64,000 bases of DNA from Protopterus annectens. Its lineage: Eukaryota; Chordata; Ceratodontiformes; Protopteridae. The stretch lies in NCBI RefSeq assembly GCF_019279795.1, contig NC_056743.1:1783971966-1784035965 (forward strand). The letters run 5' to 3'. Under the pieces are notes generated by a model. That model did no database searches and was not told the DNA's origin. It saw only the letters and a program-made list of their open reading frames with translations. A program made the translations under genes and the position numbers. Below are positions 34,316 to 45,432 of the stretch, piece after piece; position 1 is the first letter of the stretch; each line of letters begins with the position of its first letter.

Positions 34316-35240
34316 CTTCCCCCCTTCTTTACAAAAGCTAACAGATAATGGCTGCTCAGTGCTCCCAGACCTACCATCTCCAGGCCTACTCAGCCCTGTG
34401 ATGTGACATTCAATGATTTAACAGCTCATTTACATTTCTCTTATTTTTCTTAAAATAAGCCATCTGGTTAACCATCGCTGTGCCAGTGTCCTCTATTAAA
34501 ACATATACATTTAATTCAGATACCATAATACAAGTACATTTATCTTCATTTAAACAAGGTGCACTGTTAATACATTTTAACACAATTAACACAAGCAAAG
34601 CTCACAAATACATTTTCAGTACAAGCATCTGTACAAATCAGCTTGATATACAAATGACATACAATTATTTACAAAATTCCAGCTAGCTGTGCTGGCAAAT
34701 GTCATACATCCACTGCGCTATTTCTCCCTGGCATGGCTGCCAGTACCTCCTATTGTCGCACCTGGATTTAAGGATTTCTACTGTCTCCACAAAAATATTT
34801 CTCTTCTGACAAACTCCAGTGCTGGGATTTGAAAAGATAAAGGGTGTTGATGCTGGAACCAAAAAGATTTCAGATACCATTGTAACTTTTTCATGTGGAG
34901 TCTTGCCAGGGGTATCATAAGAATCATAGATGCCATGAGACCCAAAATCCAGAGGTATTCCCTCTCATTGACCGAAGTCTAAGTGAAAAACCTTAACATT
35001 CTAGATAAACATCTTTTTTTTTTTGGTTTAATTTCTCCAAATATTTTGAGTTTCAGATACCATGATGGGAATGGACCCATTCCTAAGTCAAAGTATGATT
35101 ACATTTTGTGAAATTAGTATTGTTTCAATCTTTGATTTAGCCAAAAGTGGTATTGGAAAGCAAACGAAATATGCCACAAACTGACTCTACCTGCAGTTCA
35201 TGTACTGGTAGCATATATTAATATGACTGTAAATTCTTTT
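34316..35240 (-). other. Polypurine tract and unassigned flank
   Basis: 34316-34330 (minus strand) is a polypurine tract next to the LTR. The following 100 bases (minus strand CTGAGTAGGCCTGGAGATGG) are probably internal retroelement sequence. From about 34430 to 35240 nothing could be identified. Confidence 0.45.
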
Positions 35241-35244
35241 TTTT

Positions 35245-36386
35245 TTTTTTACAAGACACTACTATTGGAACTGCCTGGGTATTCTTCTTCCACATTGCCC
35301 TCAATAATCACTGGGTGTAGCAATTTCAATGATCAATGCTACTTTTGTCTTCTTTCCATGGACTACTATATCTAGTTTTCTCACATCTATTTTTTGAACT
35401 ATTGGTAATGGGTAATCCCATGTGTGTGTCTATAACGCTTTGTGGCTCATGTTTCCAATGCTTCTCAGCTACTTCAATATTGTAATGTTTGCACAATCCC
35501 CAATGCAACAGTTTTGCTACACTATTATGCCTTACAGTATATAGACCTTCTACCATTGGTGCACCATGCCCAGCAACAAGATGTGTGACTGTCTCCAGTT
35601 CTGTTTTATTGAACCTGCATTTGTCTGTTTCTCCCACATGTTTAATGGACTTTGTAAACCAACATGTACATAGTCGGCTATACTGGGCAGCCAATATTAA
35701 CCTTTCATCTTCTGGTTTAAATTCATCTCTCCTTAACCATAACATTCCTGCATCAGATCCTGATTGACATGAGGTTGTTCTAGCAGTTTTCCAAACTTAC
35801 AACTATATTTATGCATTTTCCACATTTCTTGCCTTTTCATCTGATCCTTCACCTTATATTATTTCTTTTGGCACATTCAGTTGCTGCCTGATTTTTATCT
35901 ACTTCTAGTTTGATTTCCATTCCCACTTAGCAATGATATGTTTCTGCTAAACTAAGCAGGGAATTCATCTTAGACTTGTACTCCTCCTGTTTTAAAGATT
36001 CACTGCATTTGGATCTGCTGGAGTCAGCAGATATGTATACAGTCCTACGACTGCAGATGTATACATGTAATCAATTTTGAGGAGGCCCATATCTCCTTCA
36101 GAATGAGGAATATATAATCTTGTTATATACATATTTTATATATCATTTGATAAGCATGAAGAATTTTTCTTGTTTTCCTGTCCAACTGATCTAGTACCTT
36201 TTTGGGCCTATCAGTCACCTCAAAACTATAGGTTAGAATATGAAGAGAAAATTAGTTTATAGCTTGGACTTTGTTCCTTGATGTCAGGGCTGTTTTTGGT
36301 ATTAATTTTAGTCTTGTAAAATATTCTTTACGGAGTGTTCTTCTCATTTATCCATGTTTTAATGTCAATCCTTCATCATTTCCCAA

Positions 36387-36457
<71 letters not shown>

Positions 36458-36610
36458 TCCTCCCTGCTCAAGTTCCTTTATATCACATGTCTGTCCCAAA
36501 CTGATATTTTCTAATGTTGCTTTCGCACATTTATCAAGACTAAGTGACATTCTTATCTGAGAAAGTTTTAACCACTTATAAGTGTGCTTTGAATTCATAT
36601 TCTTATGAGC
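35245..36610 (-). pseudogene. LINE 3' part with CCHC-like and nuclease-like C-terminus
   Basis: Minus-strand remnant of a non-LTR retrotransposon. In order: SLDKCAKATLENISLGQT and IKELEQG (36460-36598), the segment after the RT active site; LDRKTRKILHAYQ (near 36180); SRSKCSESLKQEEYKSKM (near 35990); then 35326-35745 with WLRRDEFKPEDERLILAAQ, DKCRFNKTELETVTHLVAG (a damaged Cys-x2-Cys...His knuckle), LLHWGLCKHYNIEV and ENTRY-equivalent KTRYSSPWKEDKSS in place of a PDIVV-type motif. This architecture is that of elements with a C-terminal restriction-like endonuclease (R2/R4-type group); that placement is from memory. A (TA)n microsatellite interrupts it at 36387. Confidence 0.6.
36387..36452. 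repeat. (TA)n microsatellite within the LINE
   Basis: About 65 bases of TA with one TTTA interruption. It sits directly after IKELEQG, where a YKYLGI-type motif would be expected in the LINE. Confidence 0.95.
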
Positions 36611-37150
36611 TATACAGTTTTAAATCACTCATAAAAATAAGATGAGAAATCTTTACACTTAGTTGTTTTCTAGGAGCCAATTTGTAACCATGACCTAATT
36701 GGTTAAGTAGAAAGCCTTATGGGTTAAGGGCAAGGCAAAAGAGCAACAGTGACAAATAGTCACCCTAGAATATCTTCCTTTGAATTTTTATCCCAGGGAT
36801 AATAATTTGTCCTTTATCATGGTTTAGCTATAAAGTGGATTGCTACTGTTTCATGGTCACTGTAATGTAATTAATCAGTATAGGGTGTATCTTCTACATC
36901 TGTAAGCATGCCTTTAACCATGACTGCGGGATGCTGTCAAATGTTTACATTTTCTATACATTCAGCCTCTCTATTATGTTCCACTGGATCTTCATAGAGA
37001 TTTCTCCAAAATGTGCCTATTTTTTTGGGGGGGGTCATCAATGAACTGCTTATTTTGTACTTTTCCTTTATATTTATCTGCATATCTTCTATGTTTTTCT
37101 ACTTGTGATGATATCTTTAGTTGGTTCCCATTTAAATTGTCAAATGTAAA
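36611..37150. other. No gene recognised
   Basis: AT-rich sequence, possibly decayed RT sequence upstream of the LINE fragment; no motif readable. Confidence 0.3.
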
Positions 37151-37483
37151 GAATGTTGACTCACAGAACACTGAGTCGACAACATCGAAAGTTTAAAAAA
37201 GCGAACTCTCGGAACAGCGACTTTTGCCTCCTGGAAACTAACCACTTGGCCATTACAGACGGAAAAAAATGCTAAACAAATTAAACACACCAAAATGGGG
37301 GGCATTACACACCCCCAGTATTTAAATAAACCAACTCTGAGATCGCACTACAGTGGAGAAAAGGGCAAAGGTCATCAGCAGTGGCCAAGTGGTTAGTTTC
37401 CCGGCGGTGAAATTCATCATTGTGGGAGTTTGCTCTTTTAAACTTACTATGTTGTTGACTCTCAGAACAGCAAGTCAACATTC
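37151..37483. mobile_element. 333-bp element with ~110-bp terminal inverted repeats
   Basis: The left end GAATGTTGACT through GTTTAAAAAAGCGAACTC to GAAACTAACCACTTGGCCA (37151-37252) is matched by the reverse complement of the right end (GAATGTTGACT, AGTTTAAAAGAGCAAACTC, GAAACTAACCACTTGGCCA). Arms differ by scattered changes and small indels. The short loop includes ATGGGGGGCATTACACACCC. No coding sequence, so it is a MITE-like element. No target-site duplication is evident, so the superfamily is unknown. Confidence 0.82.
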
Positions 37484-37789
37484 TGTCCATTCAACAATTT
37501 CAAGAGGAACCCTTTAGTCTAATATTTGCAATAGTGTGTGATAGATCCTGGTCTCTTCTGATACTGCATGTTGCTTTTATCACGTCTATCTTTTTAAATA
37601 TTTTTGTTGAACTGTTCAATCTTCTATACTCTTCTAACAGGGACATTTCTTGTCTTAATCACTTTATAGTTTTCTCTGTTCGATGCTTCTATGATGGTAT
37701 TTGATTTCTTTCCTTCCTTTTTCTTATTGCTCTGTGTTTTTGTGGAAAGAATTTTTCTGTTCTTAATTTAGATGCACAATAATATATAT
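37484..37789. other. No gene recognised
   Basis: T-rich sequence between the inverted-repeat element and the CR1-like LINE tail; nothing identified. Confidence 0.3.
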
Positions 37790-38187
37790 AGGTTTATAGG
37801 TCATAGGTGTGTATTAGGCTAATGGCCTTGGAGCCTTTACAAGCCTAGCCCATAGAATTACCCTGGCATCATGCCATCCGACCTTAGTTCCCAGTGCCTC
37901 TGTCAAGTAAAGCCACTGGTAGTGATCCCTGGGGTGAATTTTCTATTTCTCGTCCACTCATCAAGATTTCCCGTCCACTCGTCAAGTGAGGTGCTCTGCT
38001 TGACATGTATGGGAAGTCTGTTTCATTGCATGGGCAGTCTCTGTGTTATGAATCTGCCCCTCCAGCATGTTCTGTTGATTGTGGTAATGAGGCTAAGGTC
38101 TCTGGAGCATGTGGTGCGGAGGGATTGGGATTTCTTTAGATGTAGCATTTCTAACAGAGCTGGGTCAGACATGGCTTTGTAAGTCAA

Positions 38188-40640
38188 TCAGAGATCGCCT
38201 CTAAGTAGGTGATATGAGACAGAGAATAGTTGGAGTTTTTTTAATCTGTCCATATAGAACAAATGTTTAAGGCTTAGGATTCTCTTAGTGAGGTGCTTTT
38301 GTGGCCTCTCCAGTTGTTGCAGGCGTTTAATGAGGTACATGCCAAATGGGGCATTGTACTCGATGATTGGCCTAATGAGGGAAGAGTTGAGGGAGACAAT
38401 GACCTCTTTCTTCCTGGATGCAAAACCCTTAGTAATGAGATGTGCCACATAGAAGGACTTTCTGACCACAGTGGCAATGTGGTGGTCAAAAGAGAGGTTG
38501 CTGTCAACCTGTGTTCCCAGATCTCTTATAATGCCCTCTGTGTTCAGTGGACTACCATTGATGTGGTAATTCATGGGAACCAGTTTTTTTCCAAAGGGGA
38601 TGATGACACATTTTTTGGCATTGAGCTTAAGGCCATGGTTCTGACACCAGTCGTTGGTCTCAGTGAGGCCTTTCTGTAGGATGTCAACATCACTTGGGGA
38701 GTTAATAATAGCTCCAAACTTGCAATCATCTGTGAACTTTGTCAGCCCGAGTCTCTTCTTGTTGGCCTGGACTTCAGACAAGTAGATACCAACCAGGAGA
38801 GGACCCAGGACCAAACCCTGTGGGACTCCACTCGTGACTGGTCAGCAGTCTGACTTGGAGTCAGCTACTTTCACACTGTGGGTTCTACCTGTCAGCCAGT
38901 TTGCAACCCACCTAGTGATATAGGGGTTGATGCCTAGCTTAGTGAGTTTTTCTATGATTTCTGAGTGGGGAATGGTGTCAAAGGCCTTGGCCAGATCAAG
39001 GAAGGCTGTATGAATCACCTTGCCTTCATCCACAGCTCTGATGACTGACTCAAAGAAGTTGACCAAGTTGAGCAGGCATGATCTACCCTTCACAAAACCA
39101 AACTGTGTGGGATCCAGAGTTTGGAGATTCCCTATATCCTTGCTTATTAGGTCCATGATGATGCGTTCCATAGCTTTACATATCAGACTTATCAGGCTAA
39201 TGGGGCAATAGTTCCCAGGGTCTGTAGCCGCTCCTCCTTTGTGGAGAGGGATGACTGTAGCAGTGCACCATTCGGTAGGGACAAAGCCTGAGGTGAGGCT
39301 GTGATTGAACAGGGTGCACAGGTGAGGTGCCAGTTCATGCTGTAGTTCATGTAGAACACAGCCAGGATATTGTCAGGTCCCATAGAAGCTGTATTCCTGG
39401 CTTTGGACAGTGCTGTTTTAACCTGTGCAGCAGTATTACTGAGTGCCTGGCAATCTACTGGTATTGTGACCAGTCCCTTGAGGGGGGAGAGAGGGGTAAA
39501 GTTGGCACTGAATCTGTCGAACAGTATATTGGCAATATCTGTTGGCTTGGTATAGGAGGTACCATTGTGCAGCAGCACAGAGCAAATCTTGGTATTGCCG
39601 TGGAGATTCTTTACATAACTATAGAAGGCCTTGTGGTTGTCTTTACTATCTGCTGCAATTCTGTTTTCATAGCTAGCTTTAGAGGATTTGATGAGGAATC
39701 TCAACTTTTTGTTGAGGCTGATAAGGGAGTTTTTCCAGTCTTGGGACTTCACCTTATTCTGTATCAGTTTCCTCCTTCTATTGTAGAGTTTGTTTATGGC
39801 AAGGGACCACCAGATTGGCTCTCTTTTTTTGGTGGAGAGCGTCTTGGTTTAATTGGGTATGGCGAGATCCATACATTTGTGTACGTGTTCGTACAGTGCA
39901 TTGGTGTATGATTTGGCAGTCATGCAACTGATTGCCATTTGCATGGGTTCCGTGAAGTTAGCCTCCTCTGTTTTTAGGAGCCCAAAGTTAGCTTTGGAGA
40001 AGTTTTTCATGGTTGTTACCTTTGGGGGGGGGGTGGATTTCCAAGGTGATTAATTTGTGGTCAGATCTAACCAGGGAGGAGTTGACCATTGGTGTAGAAC
40101 AACAGTCACCCATGTTAGTTATGACCAGGTCAAGGATGTTGTTACATCTAGTGGGGGTAAGAATGAGCTGGTCCAGGGCATTGGAATTAACGAATTCCAG
40201 GAAATGTTGGGCAAGTGTATTGGTACATGAGTAGTTTTCCCAGTTAATGGAGGGGTAGTTGAAGTCGCCCAGTATGAGAGTGTTAGGTTGGACCTTAATA
40301 TTCTCCAGGGTGTTTAGGAACATGGAGTGTGAGTCTTGGGACATGGTCGGGACCTACAGCAGGCTATGACCTGAACCGCTGTCTTACCCAATGTTAGCTG
40401 CACCTGACATATCTCAGATGCATTATGTTGGGCTACCAGTCTGGAGGTGTGCGCATCCTTTATGAATATGGAAACACCACCACCTTTGGTGCTTCGGTCC
40501 AAGTTCTGGGGCTGAAATATGTGGAATGAGGTATAGCCTGGTAGTGCAGGGGTGCTTTCTGCTGCCTTGAACCTGGTCTCTGTTATGACACAAATGTTGA
40601 TGTTCTCTATTTTAAGGAGTGCTTCAAGTGAGTGCATTTT
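38188..40640 (-). pseudogene. CR1-like ORF2 (endonuclease-reverse transcriptase), copy 1
   Basis: Five overlapping minus-strand frames rebuild an ORF2. APE endonuclease: VITETRFKA, GGGVSIFIKDAHTSR (40314-40637), LILGDFNYPSINWE and RSDHKLITLEI (39988-40344). Linker: LNKKLRFLIKSSKASYENR and DNHKAFYSYVKNL (39192-39752). RT: MERIIMDLISKDIG, FGFVKGRSC, FLDLAKAFDTIPHS with the first Asp (38842-39171), a stop near 38838, GVPQG, then LTKFTDDCKFGAI, where FTDD replaces FADD. The C-terminal thumb is LNAKKCVIIPFG to LIRPIIEYNAP (38188-38814). Frameshifts at 40330, 39200 and 38840 disable it. The protein would nick DNA and copy its RNA at the target site. Confidence 0.88.
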
Positions 40641-40759
40641 GAGATTTAGACTTCTAGTGTTGAGCAGTATGACCCCCGGATTGCATTTGTTTGCAGCTGT
40701 TATGGTGGTAATTTGGTCTCACTGCCTAAAAAAGGCACTATAGGGTTGGCAAGAGTCTT

Positions 40760-41702
40760 GGCCAGTATCTGAAAGCCCAGGGGTGACAGATGCAGGCCAT
40801 CTCTGGCAAAGCATCGAGGTCTGTCAATCATATCATCCCAGGCAGACAGATACTGGATCCCCTTAGAATGACACCAGAAACTTAGCCAGTTGTTGAAATT
40901 AATAATTTTCTGCTTTCCACTGTGGTATCATACTGGGTGATGGTAGGATGCTGCTCAGAGCTAGGGTCATACCCGCCTGGGCTACATAATCCAAGAGCTC
41001 CTCCATGTCTCTTATCATGTAGTCCAGGGAGGTACTTCTCAGGTCATTTACACCCACATGTACAATGACAGAGTCATATTTGTACCTGTTGTTGAGGGAC
41101 CTGAGTGCATGCGTTATGTGGCAGATCCTAGCGCCTGACAGGCAGCTGATTATTACTTTCTCCTTATTCAAACTAGTGAGTGGGACATCAGTGTGCCTCA
41201 CTATCGAGTCATCTCTGACTAGTGTGTTGGGCATGCTGTTTTGCCTTAGGGGCTTGGGTTGAGTGGCACACTGTTTAGGACAGTTATGTGCCTCGTGATT
41301 AGTGTCATGTTGTGGTGGTCAAGTGTGTTTCTGTCTTGGAGGTCGCTGCTGTTTGGGTAGATTTTTATTGAGAGCCTCCGTGAAGGTGGGTGTGCGGTTT
41401 GTGTTTTTATGTGTAGGCAGTGCTGGTGTGTGTTCTGGAGGGCTATATGTTCCATGTGGTGTGGTGCAAATGTTGACCTTATCCTCTTGACCAGCTATTC
41501 CGGTCTTGGCTGGAGTGTGTGTGGCTTCCAGTTTGGATATATAAGTGCATCTCTCACAAGTCTGAGTGTTGGGAGGTAAGAGGATAGGGTTGTCATTGTA
41601 CATGAGGCAGTTACTACATTGCCTCAGGATGCCCATGTTCACCAGATTAATAGGAGAAAGCACAGGGAATTGACCTTTAGACATGCCTGGAGAGGTGGCC
41701 AT
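40760..41702 (-). pseudogene. CR1-like ORF1 with zinc finger and esterase, copy 1
   Basis: The N-terminal frame (41319-41702) carries a Cys-x2-Cys ... Cys-x2-Cys pattern in QCSNCLMY and TCERCTYISKLEA, a zinc-ribbon-like module, then a basic Pro/Thr-rich linker. The second frame (40899-41234) reads VRDDSIVRHTDVPL, GARICHITHALRSL and HVGVNDLRSTS with the conserved Asn of the SGNH/GDSL esterase block III. The block I motif GDS reads DDS here, so the catalytic Ser neighbourhood is altered. The C-terminal DGLHLSP block is in a further frame near 40780. ORF1 esterases occur in many CR1 elements; their role in retrotransposition is not settled. The frames are broken. Confidence 0.8.
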
Positions 41703-42090
41703 TAATAATAAGTACTGGAGCTGTTTCCTTGTAGAATGTTTACTGCTGGTAGTACTTTTGTGTGCTACAATAATTGCTACAAGACGTCTGTTAAAGTGCT
41801 AGATTAATAAACTAGTAAAAGTGCAGGAGAAGAGAGAACTAGCAGATCTAAGGGAAAAATTGAGGAGCAGACTGGCACCACTCAGAAGCCTACAAACAGT
41901 CCTGGATACAACAAATCTGTATCTGGACTAGAATAGTTACAGGAAAGGTGGGAAACAAGCGCAAATGTGGGCTTTTAAACCAGAAAGTTGAAAGAGATGG
42001 AAAAACTGCCAAAACGGACAATAAACTACAATTTCTGGGCCAAAACCCACTCCTCCTCTAGTAGATAGGCTACCTAGTGCTTACCACTCC

Positions 42091-42934
42091 CACTGATAAG
42101 CTATTTTTTTTTTCTGTTATATCACATGAATTTCTGTTAATAGTCTTGATTACTGTGTTCATTTGTCTTAGACTAATGTCTTAGTCTTACTGACTTTCTA
42201 TAATCTATTTATTTCATCGATCTTAACATATCTATCCATCTCTATTAAGTCAAGCAACTCTTAGGTTAACAGGTATTTAGGGTTTACTAGGCTAAAGACC
42301 ACAAGGGCCTTTTTAAGCCTAGCCATGCATCCCAAATCTCTAACAAGTTCTGATACCTTTGATAAGTGTAAGCATGGGCCTGGGAGATTTTCTTCTAAAC
42401 TGAGGGTACTTTTTTGTTCTCTGTTTCCTGCAGACATTCTACAGAAAGTTCCAGAACATCGAGTCGATTATTATGATCCAGTGAGCAAAAACTCCTGTCT
42501 GTCCACAAGCCTATCAAATCTGCTGAACATTGTCTGTACTCTTACCATGATTCTAAGACCTGGAACTCCTTATCTCTATCCTTCAGGTCAATACCCTAAC
42601 TCAAATCCTTGAAAACCATTCTGAAACACTTTCTGGGCAAAACTGGCTCTGTTCTTGCTCAACACCAGGATATACTATATCCATAGATGTGAACAAATAC
42701 CTATTTATACATTACATTTCCTTGATCTCCTTTCTTGACTCACTTCCTAACTTCTATCAATTTATTTCCCCTGACTTTCTCTCTAACATACCATAAGCCT
42801 GCTTTTCTCTCATTTCATATTGTAATTCCTGTTTGTATTACACTAACTTACCTTTAATTTCTCTACAAACTGGCTAAAATTTCTGCAACTATTAAATAAT
42901 TATCCCATAACTCATATCTATTCTTAACCAATTT
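42091..42934. other. Spacer between elements; short CR1 tail remnant
   Basis: Mostly T-rich, unidentified sequence. At 42273-42335 the minus strand shows CATGGCTAGGCTTAAAAAGG, then TGGTCTTTAGCCTAGTAAAC, which corresponds to the 3' UTR end of the CR1-like LINEs (compare 48256-48295), so this is a very short truncated copy. Confidence 0.45.
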
Positions 42935-43215
42935 TTCATATTATTTATTTATTTAACATTTGTTTACTGGGAAATTCCGACTGGGACAGAGCCTGTTTTC
43001 AGTGGAGGCTCTGGGAGAAGTGCTAAGCTCAGGGAGAAACACTCCAGACACATGTCTTTGGAATGTGGGAGGAAACCAGAGCACTTGGAGGAAACCCACA
43101 TGAACCCAGGGAGGACATGCAGACTTCACACAGAAGGCACCCCAGCCAAGAATCAAACCGAAGAACCACTTGCTGTGAGGTAACAATGTTAACTGCTGCA
43201 CCACTGCATGCAAGA
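42935..43215 (-). repeat. SINE with the same head and a LINE-type tail
   Basis: On the minus strand the head reads GCAGTGGTGCAGCAGTTAAC, TGTTACCTCACAGCAAGTGG and GGTTTGATTCTTGGCTGGGG (B box region), then TGTGTGAAGTCTGCATGTCC, TCCCACATTCCAAAGACATG. This matches the head and middle of the SINE at 5735. The 3' part differs: AACAGGCTCTGTCCCAGTCG, GGAATTTCCCAGTAAACAAA, then (AAAT)n, resembling the ends of the LINE at 25930 and the tail at 17215. The A box is GTGGTGCAGCAGTTAA. SINEs that share a tail with a LINE are usually moved by it. Confidence 0.8.
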
Positions 43216-43650
43216 GACATATTATGTCTAATCTGGTATAATTATTTAAACTGTGACTGTTTTGTATTATTTTTACAGACTAAATTTTTTTTTAATGTTT
43301 TGTAATACTTTTGAACTTTTTTCCCTGGGCTTCCAGTGAAAATGGCCTTCTACCCACTCAGGCTTTTCCAGTAATCAAATATCAATCAATAAATAGATAA
43401 AATAAATATTCCTGTGCCATATTCACTTCTGCTGCATCCTGTGTTATCCGTTGTTCTTTCATATGGAAACCCAGTGGCCTATCACTCCATAACATTGACT
43501 ATATCAGAGTTGTCACTGTTTTCTGCATCTTCCCTTGTTGTGCAACTCCAACTGAACTTTTGTACTGGCTTCCTTCTGAAGGCTCCAGAGTATCTTCATG
43601 TGGTAAGTGAGCCAATGATTCCTCTTCCATCTGTTTCATCTTAATCTGGG
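43216..43650. other. No gene recognised
   Basis: AT-rich sequence between a SINE and a tandem duplication; no coding signal. Confidence 0.3.
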
Positions 43651-44330
43651 GACTCATTTTTCTATCATGCTGTGACATTACCAGGGTTGGATTTTCTATA
43701 CTAAACCCTTCACAGGTAATCCATAATTTCAGTTTTTATTTCTTTAACTTCTCCATTACTAATCCTCTTTTCTGCTTTTCTCTTTTGTTTTCTTATTTTG
43801 CATTGTAAAATTGTCCATATCAGATGCCTTCCCCTGTATTTCTCTTCAAATATCTTTGGTGCTGATTTTTTGCATTGATTAGTTTTGCTTTCTCCTTTGC
43901 ATAAATATTGCACCCCATTAAATCTCTTTTTCTTTCCTATGTCCATATTTCTTCTTCAGATGTCTCCTGATCTTCCTCTTTCTCCTTACTTTGGTGACTC
44001 ATTGTTCCATCATGCTATGACTTAACCTGTGTTAGACATTCTACACTAAATCCTTCACTTTGCAGGTATTCCATAACTTCAGCTTTTATTTGTTTAACTT
44101 CTACTTTATCAATCTTCTGTTCTACATTCCCATTTTGGGATCTTATTTTTTGTATGGTGAAATGTTTCATTTCAGGGTGTCTTTACCTGTATTTCTCTTC
44201 AAATATCTTTGGAGATGCTTTTTTGTATTGATTAGTTTGGCTGTCTCCTTTGTATAAGTAATACACTACATAAGATCTCTCTTTCTTTCCCATGCCCATG
44301 TTTCTTTTTATACCTTTCAAAACGTTCCAG
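43651..44330 (-). repeat. 344-bp tandem duplication of a coding-like segment
   Basis: The block starting GACTCATTTTTCTATCATGC at 43651 is repeated from 43995 (GACTCATTGTTCCATCATGC), an offset of 344 bp, with clear similarity along the whole length. On the minus strand each copy has a Lys/Glu-rich open stretch: KTNQCKKSAPKIFEEKYRGR in one, QTNQYKKASPKIFEEKYR in the other. The retained similarity at protein level suggests an old coding sequence, but no family is recognised. The CR1-like copy 2 lies immediately next to it. Confidence 0.7.
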
Positions 44331-44433
44331 ATTTTGTTCTCTATATTTTCCACTTCCCCTGTCACTCCTTTTTCTAAAAGGCCAAACGTTTTTCATGGAT
44401 CTATTTTATTAATAAACACAATACTATTCTAGC

Positions 44434-45360
44434 ATGTCCAAAGGTCAGTTGTCAATCTCCTCTCCAGTCCAGCTGGTGAATCTGGGAATCTTGAGGCAAT
44501 GTTACAACTGCCTCATGTATACAGACAACCCTCTCCTCCTCCCAACAAATTCCAACACATGTGAGAGATGCAACCATATAGCCAAACTGGAGGCTAAGCT
44601 CTCTCAACTCAGTAGTGGCGTAACCAGTCAGGAGGAGAAGGAAACCACACTCACTACAATTCCAGTCTCACATAGACCTACCACGACAGCAAACCAAACA
44701 CATAAACACACAAAATATACTTGAGGCTCTAAATAAAATCTGCCTAAGCAGCAGAGACCTCCAAAGCAGACACCCAAGCAACCGCTACCCCAAAACAAAA
44801 CACATGCAACACATAGCTCACAAAGCCAGTGTGCCGAACAGTCACAGCCCTTAAGGCTAAACAACACACCTGATACACTTGTAATAGGTGACTCTATCAT
44901 CAGGCACACTGACGTCCCACTCACCAGGCTGAACAAGTAGAAGGTCATGGTGAGCTGCCTGTCGGGCGCTAGGATCTGCCACATAACACAAGCACTCAGG
45001 TCACTCCAAGGCAAGTACAGATATGACTCAGTCATTGTCCATGCTGGTGTGAATGACCTGAGACGTACCTCCCTGGACTACATGAAAAGAGACATAGAGG
45101 AGCTCTCTGAGCATGTAGCCCAGGCCAGTATGACCCTGACCTTGAGTAGCATCTTACCCTCACCAAGAATGATGCCACAGTATGAAGACAAGATTATCAA
45201 TTTCAACAATTGGCTTAAGTATTGGTGTCATTCAAAGGGGATCCAATGCCTGTCAGCCTGGGATGACATGCTCGACAAGCCACGATGCTTCGCTAGGGAC
45301 GGCTTGCACCTGTCACCCTGGGCTTTTGGATATTGGCAAAGGCTCTTGCTACCCCCATAG
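44434..45360 (+). pseudogene. CR1-like ORF1 with zinc finger and esterase, copy 2
   Basis: The first frame (44434-44724) has the Cys-x2-Cys pair CYNCLMYTDNP and CERCNHIAKLEAKL, then a Thr-rich linker ending at a stop (44722). A frameshifted middle part encodes LVIGDSIIRHTDVPL near 44880 with the GDS motif and its catalytic Ser intact, then a TAG at 44938. The frame at 44947-45360 has GARICHITQALRSL, HAGVNDLRRTS (block III Asn) and RDGLHLSPWAFGYW (block V Asp and His). All SGNH catalytic positions are therefore visible, though the gene is broken by at least one frameshift and two stops. Confidence 0.82.
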
Positions 45361-45432
45361 TGCCTTTTTAGGCAAGGCTCAAAAGACAAACCCACCTCCA
45401 TAGGTATCACAAGGGATAAGAAACTAAGAGTA

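Larger units (their letters stand above)
37790..42090 (-). mobile_element. CR1-like LINE, near-complete copy 1
   Basis: On the minus strand the element runs from an apparent 5' UTR (about 42090-41703), through ORF1 (41702-40760) and ORF2 (40640-38188), to a 3' UTR ending in CTATGACCTATAAACCTAT near 37790. The end is a degenerate 8-bp tail like the CCTATGAA repeat of copy 2; 8-bp tails are typical of CR1 elements. Its mirror-image relative lies at 44410-48316. The 5' limit is judged from a lack of further similarity and is approximate. CR1 elements usually leave no target duplication, and none is seen. Confidence 0.8.

Noticed and set aside
39327-39911. 194-codon plus-strand open frame
   Set aside because: It is antisense to the CR1-like ORF2 linker region and shows no family resemblance.
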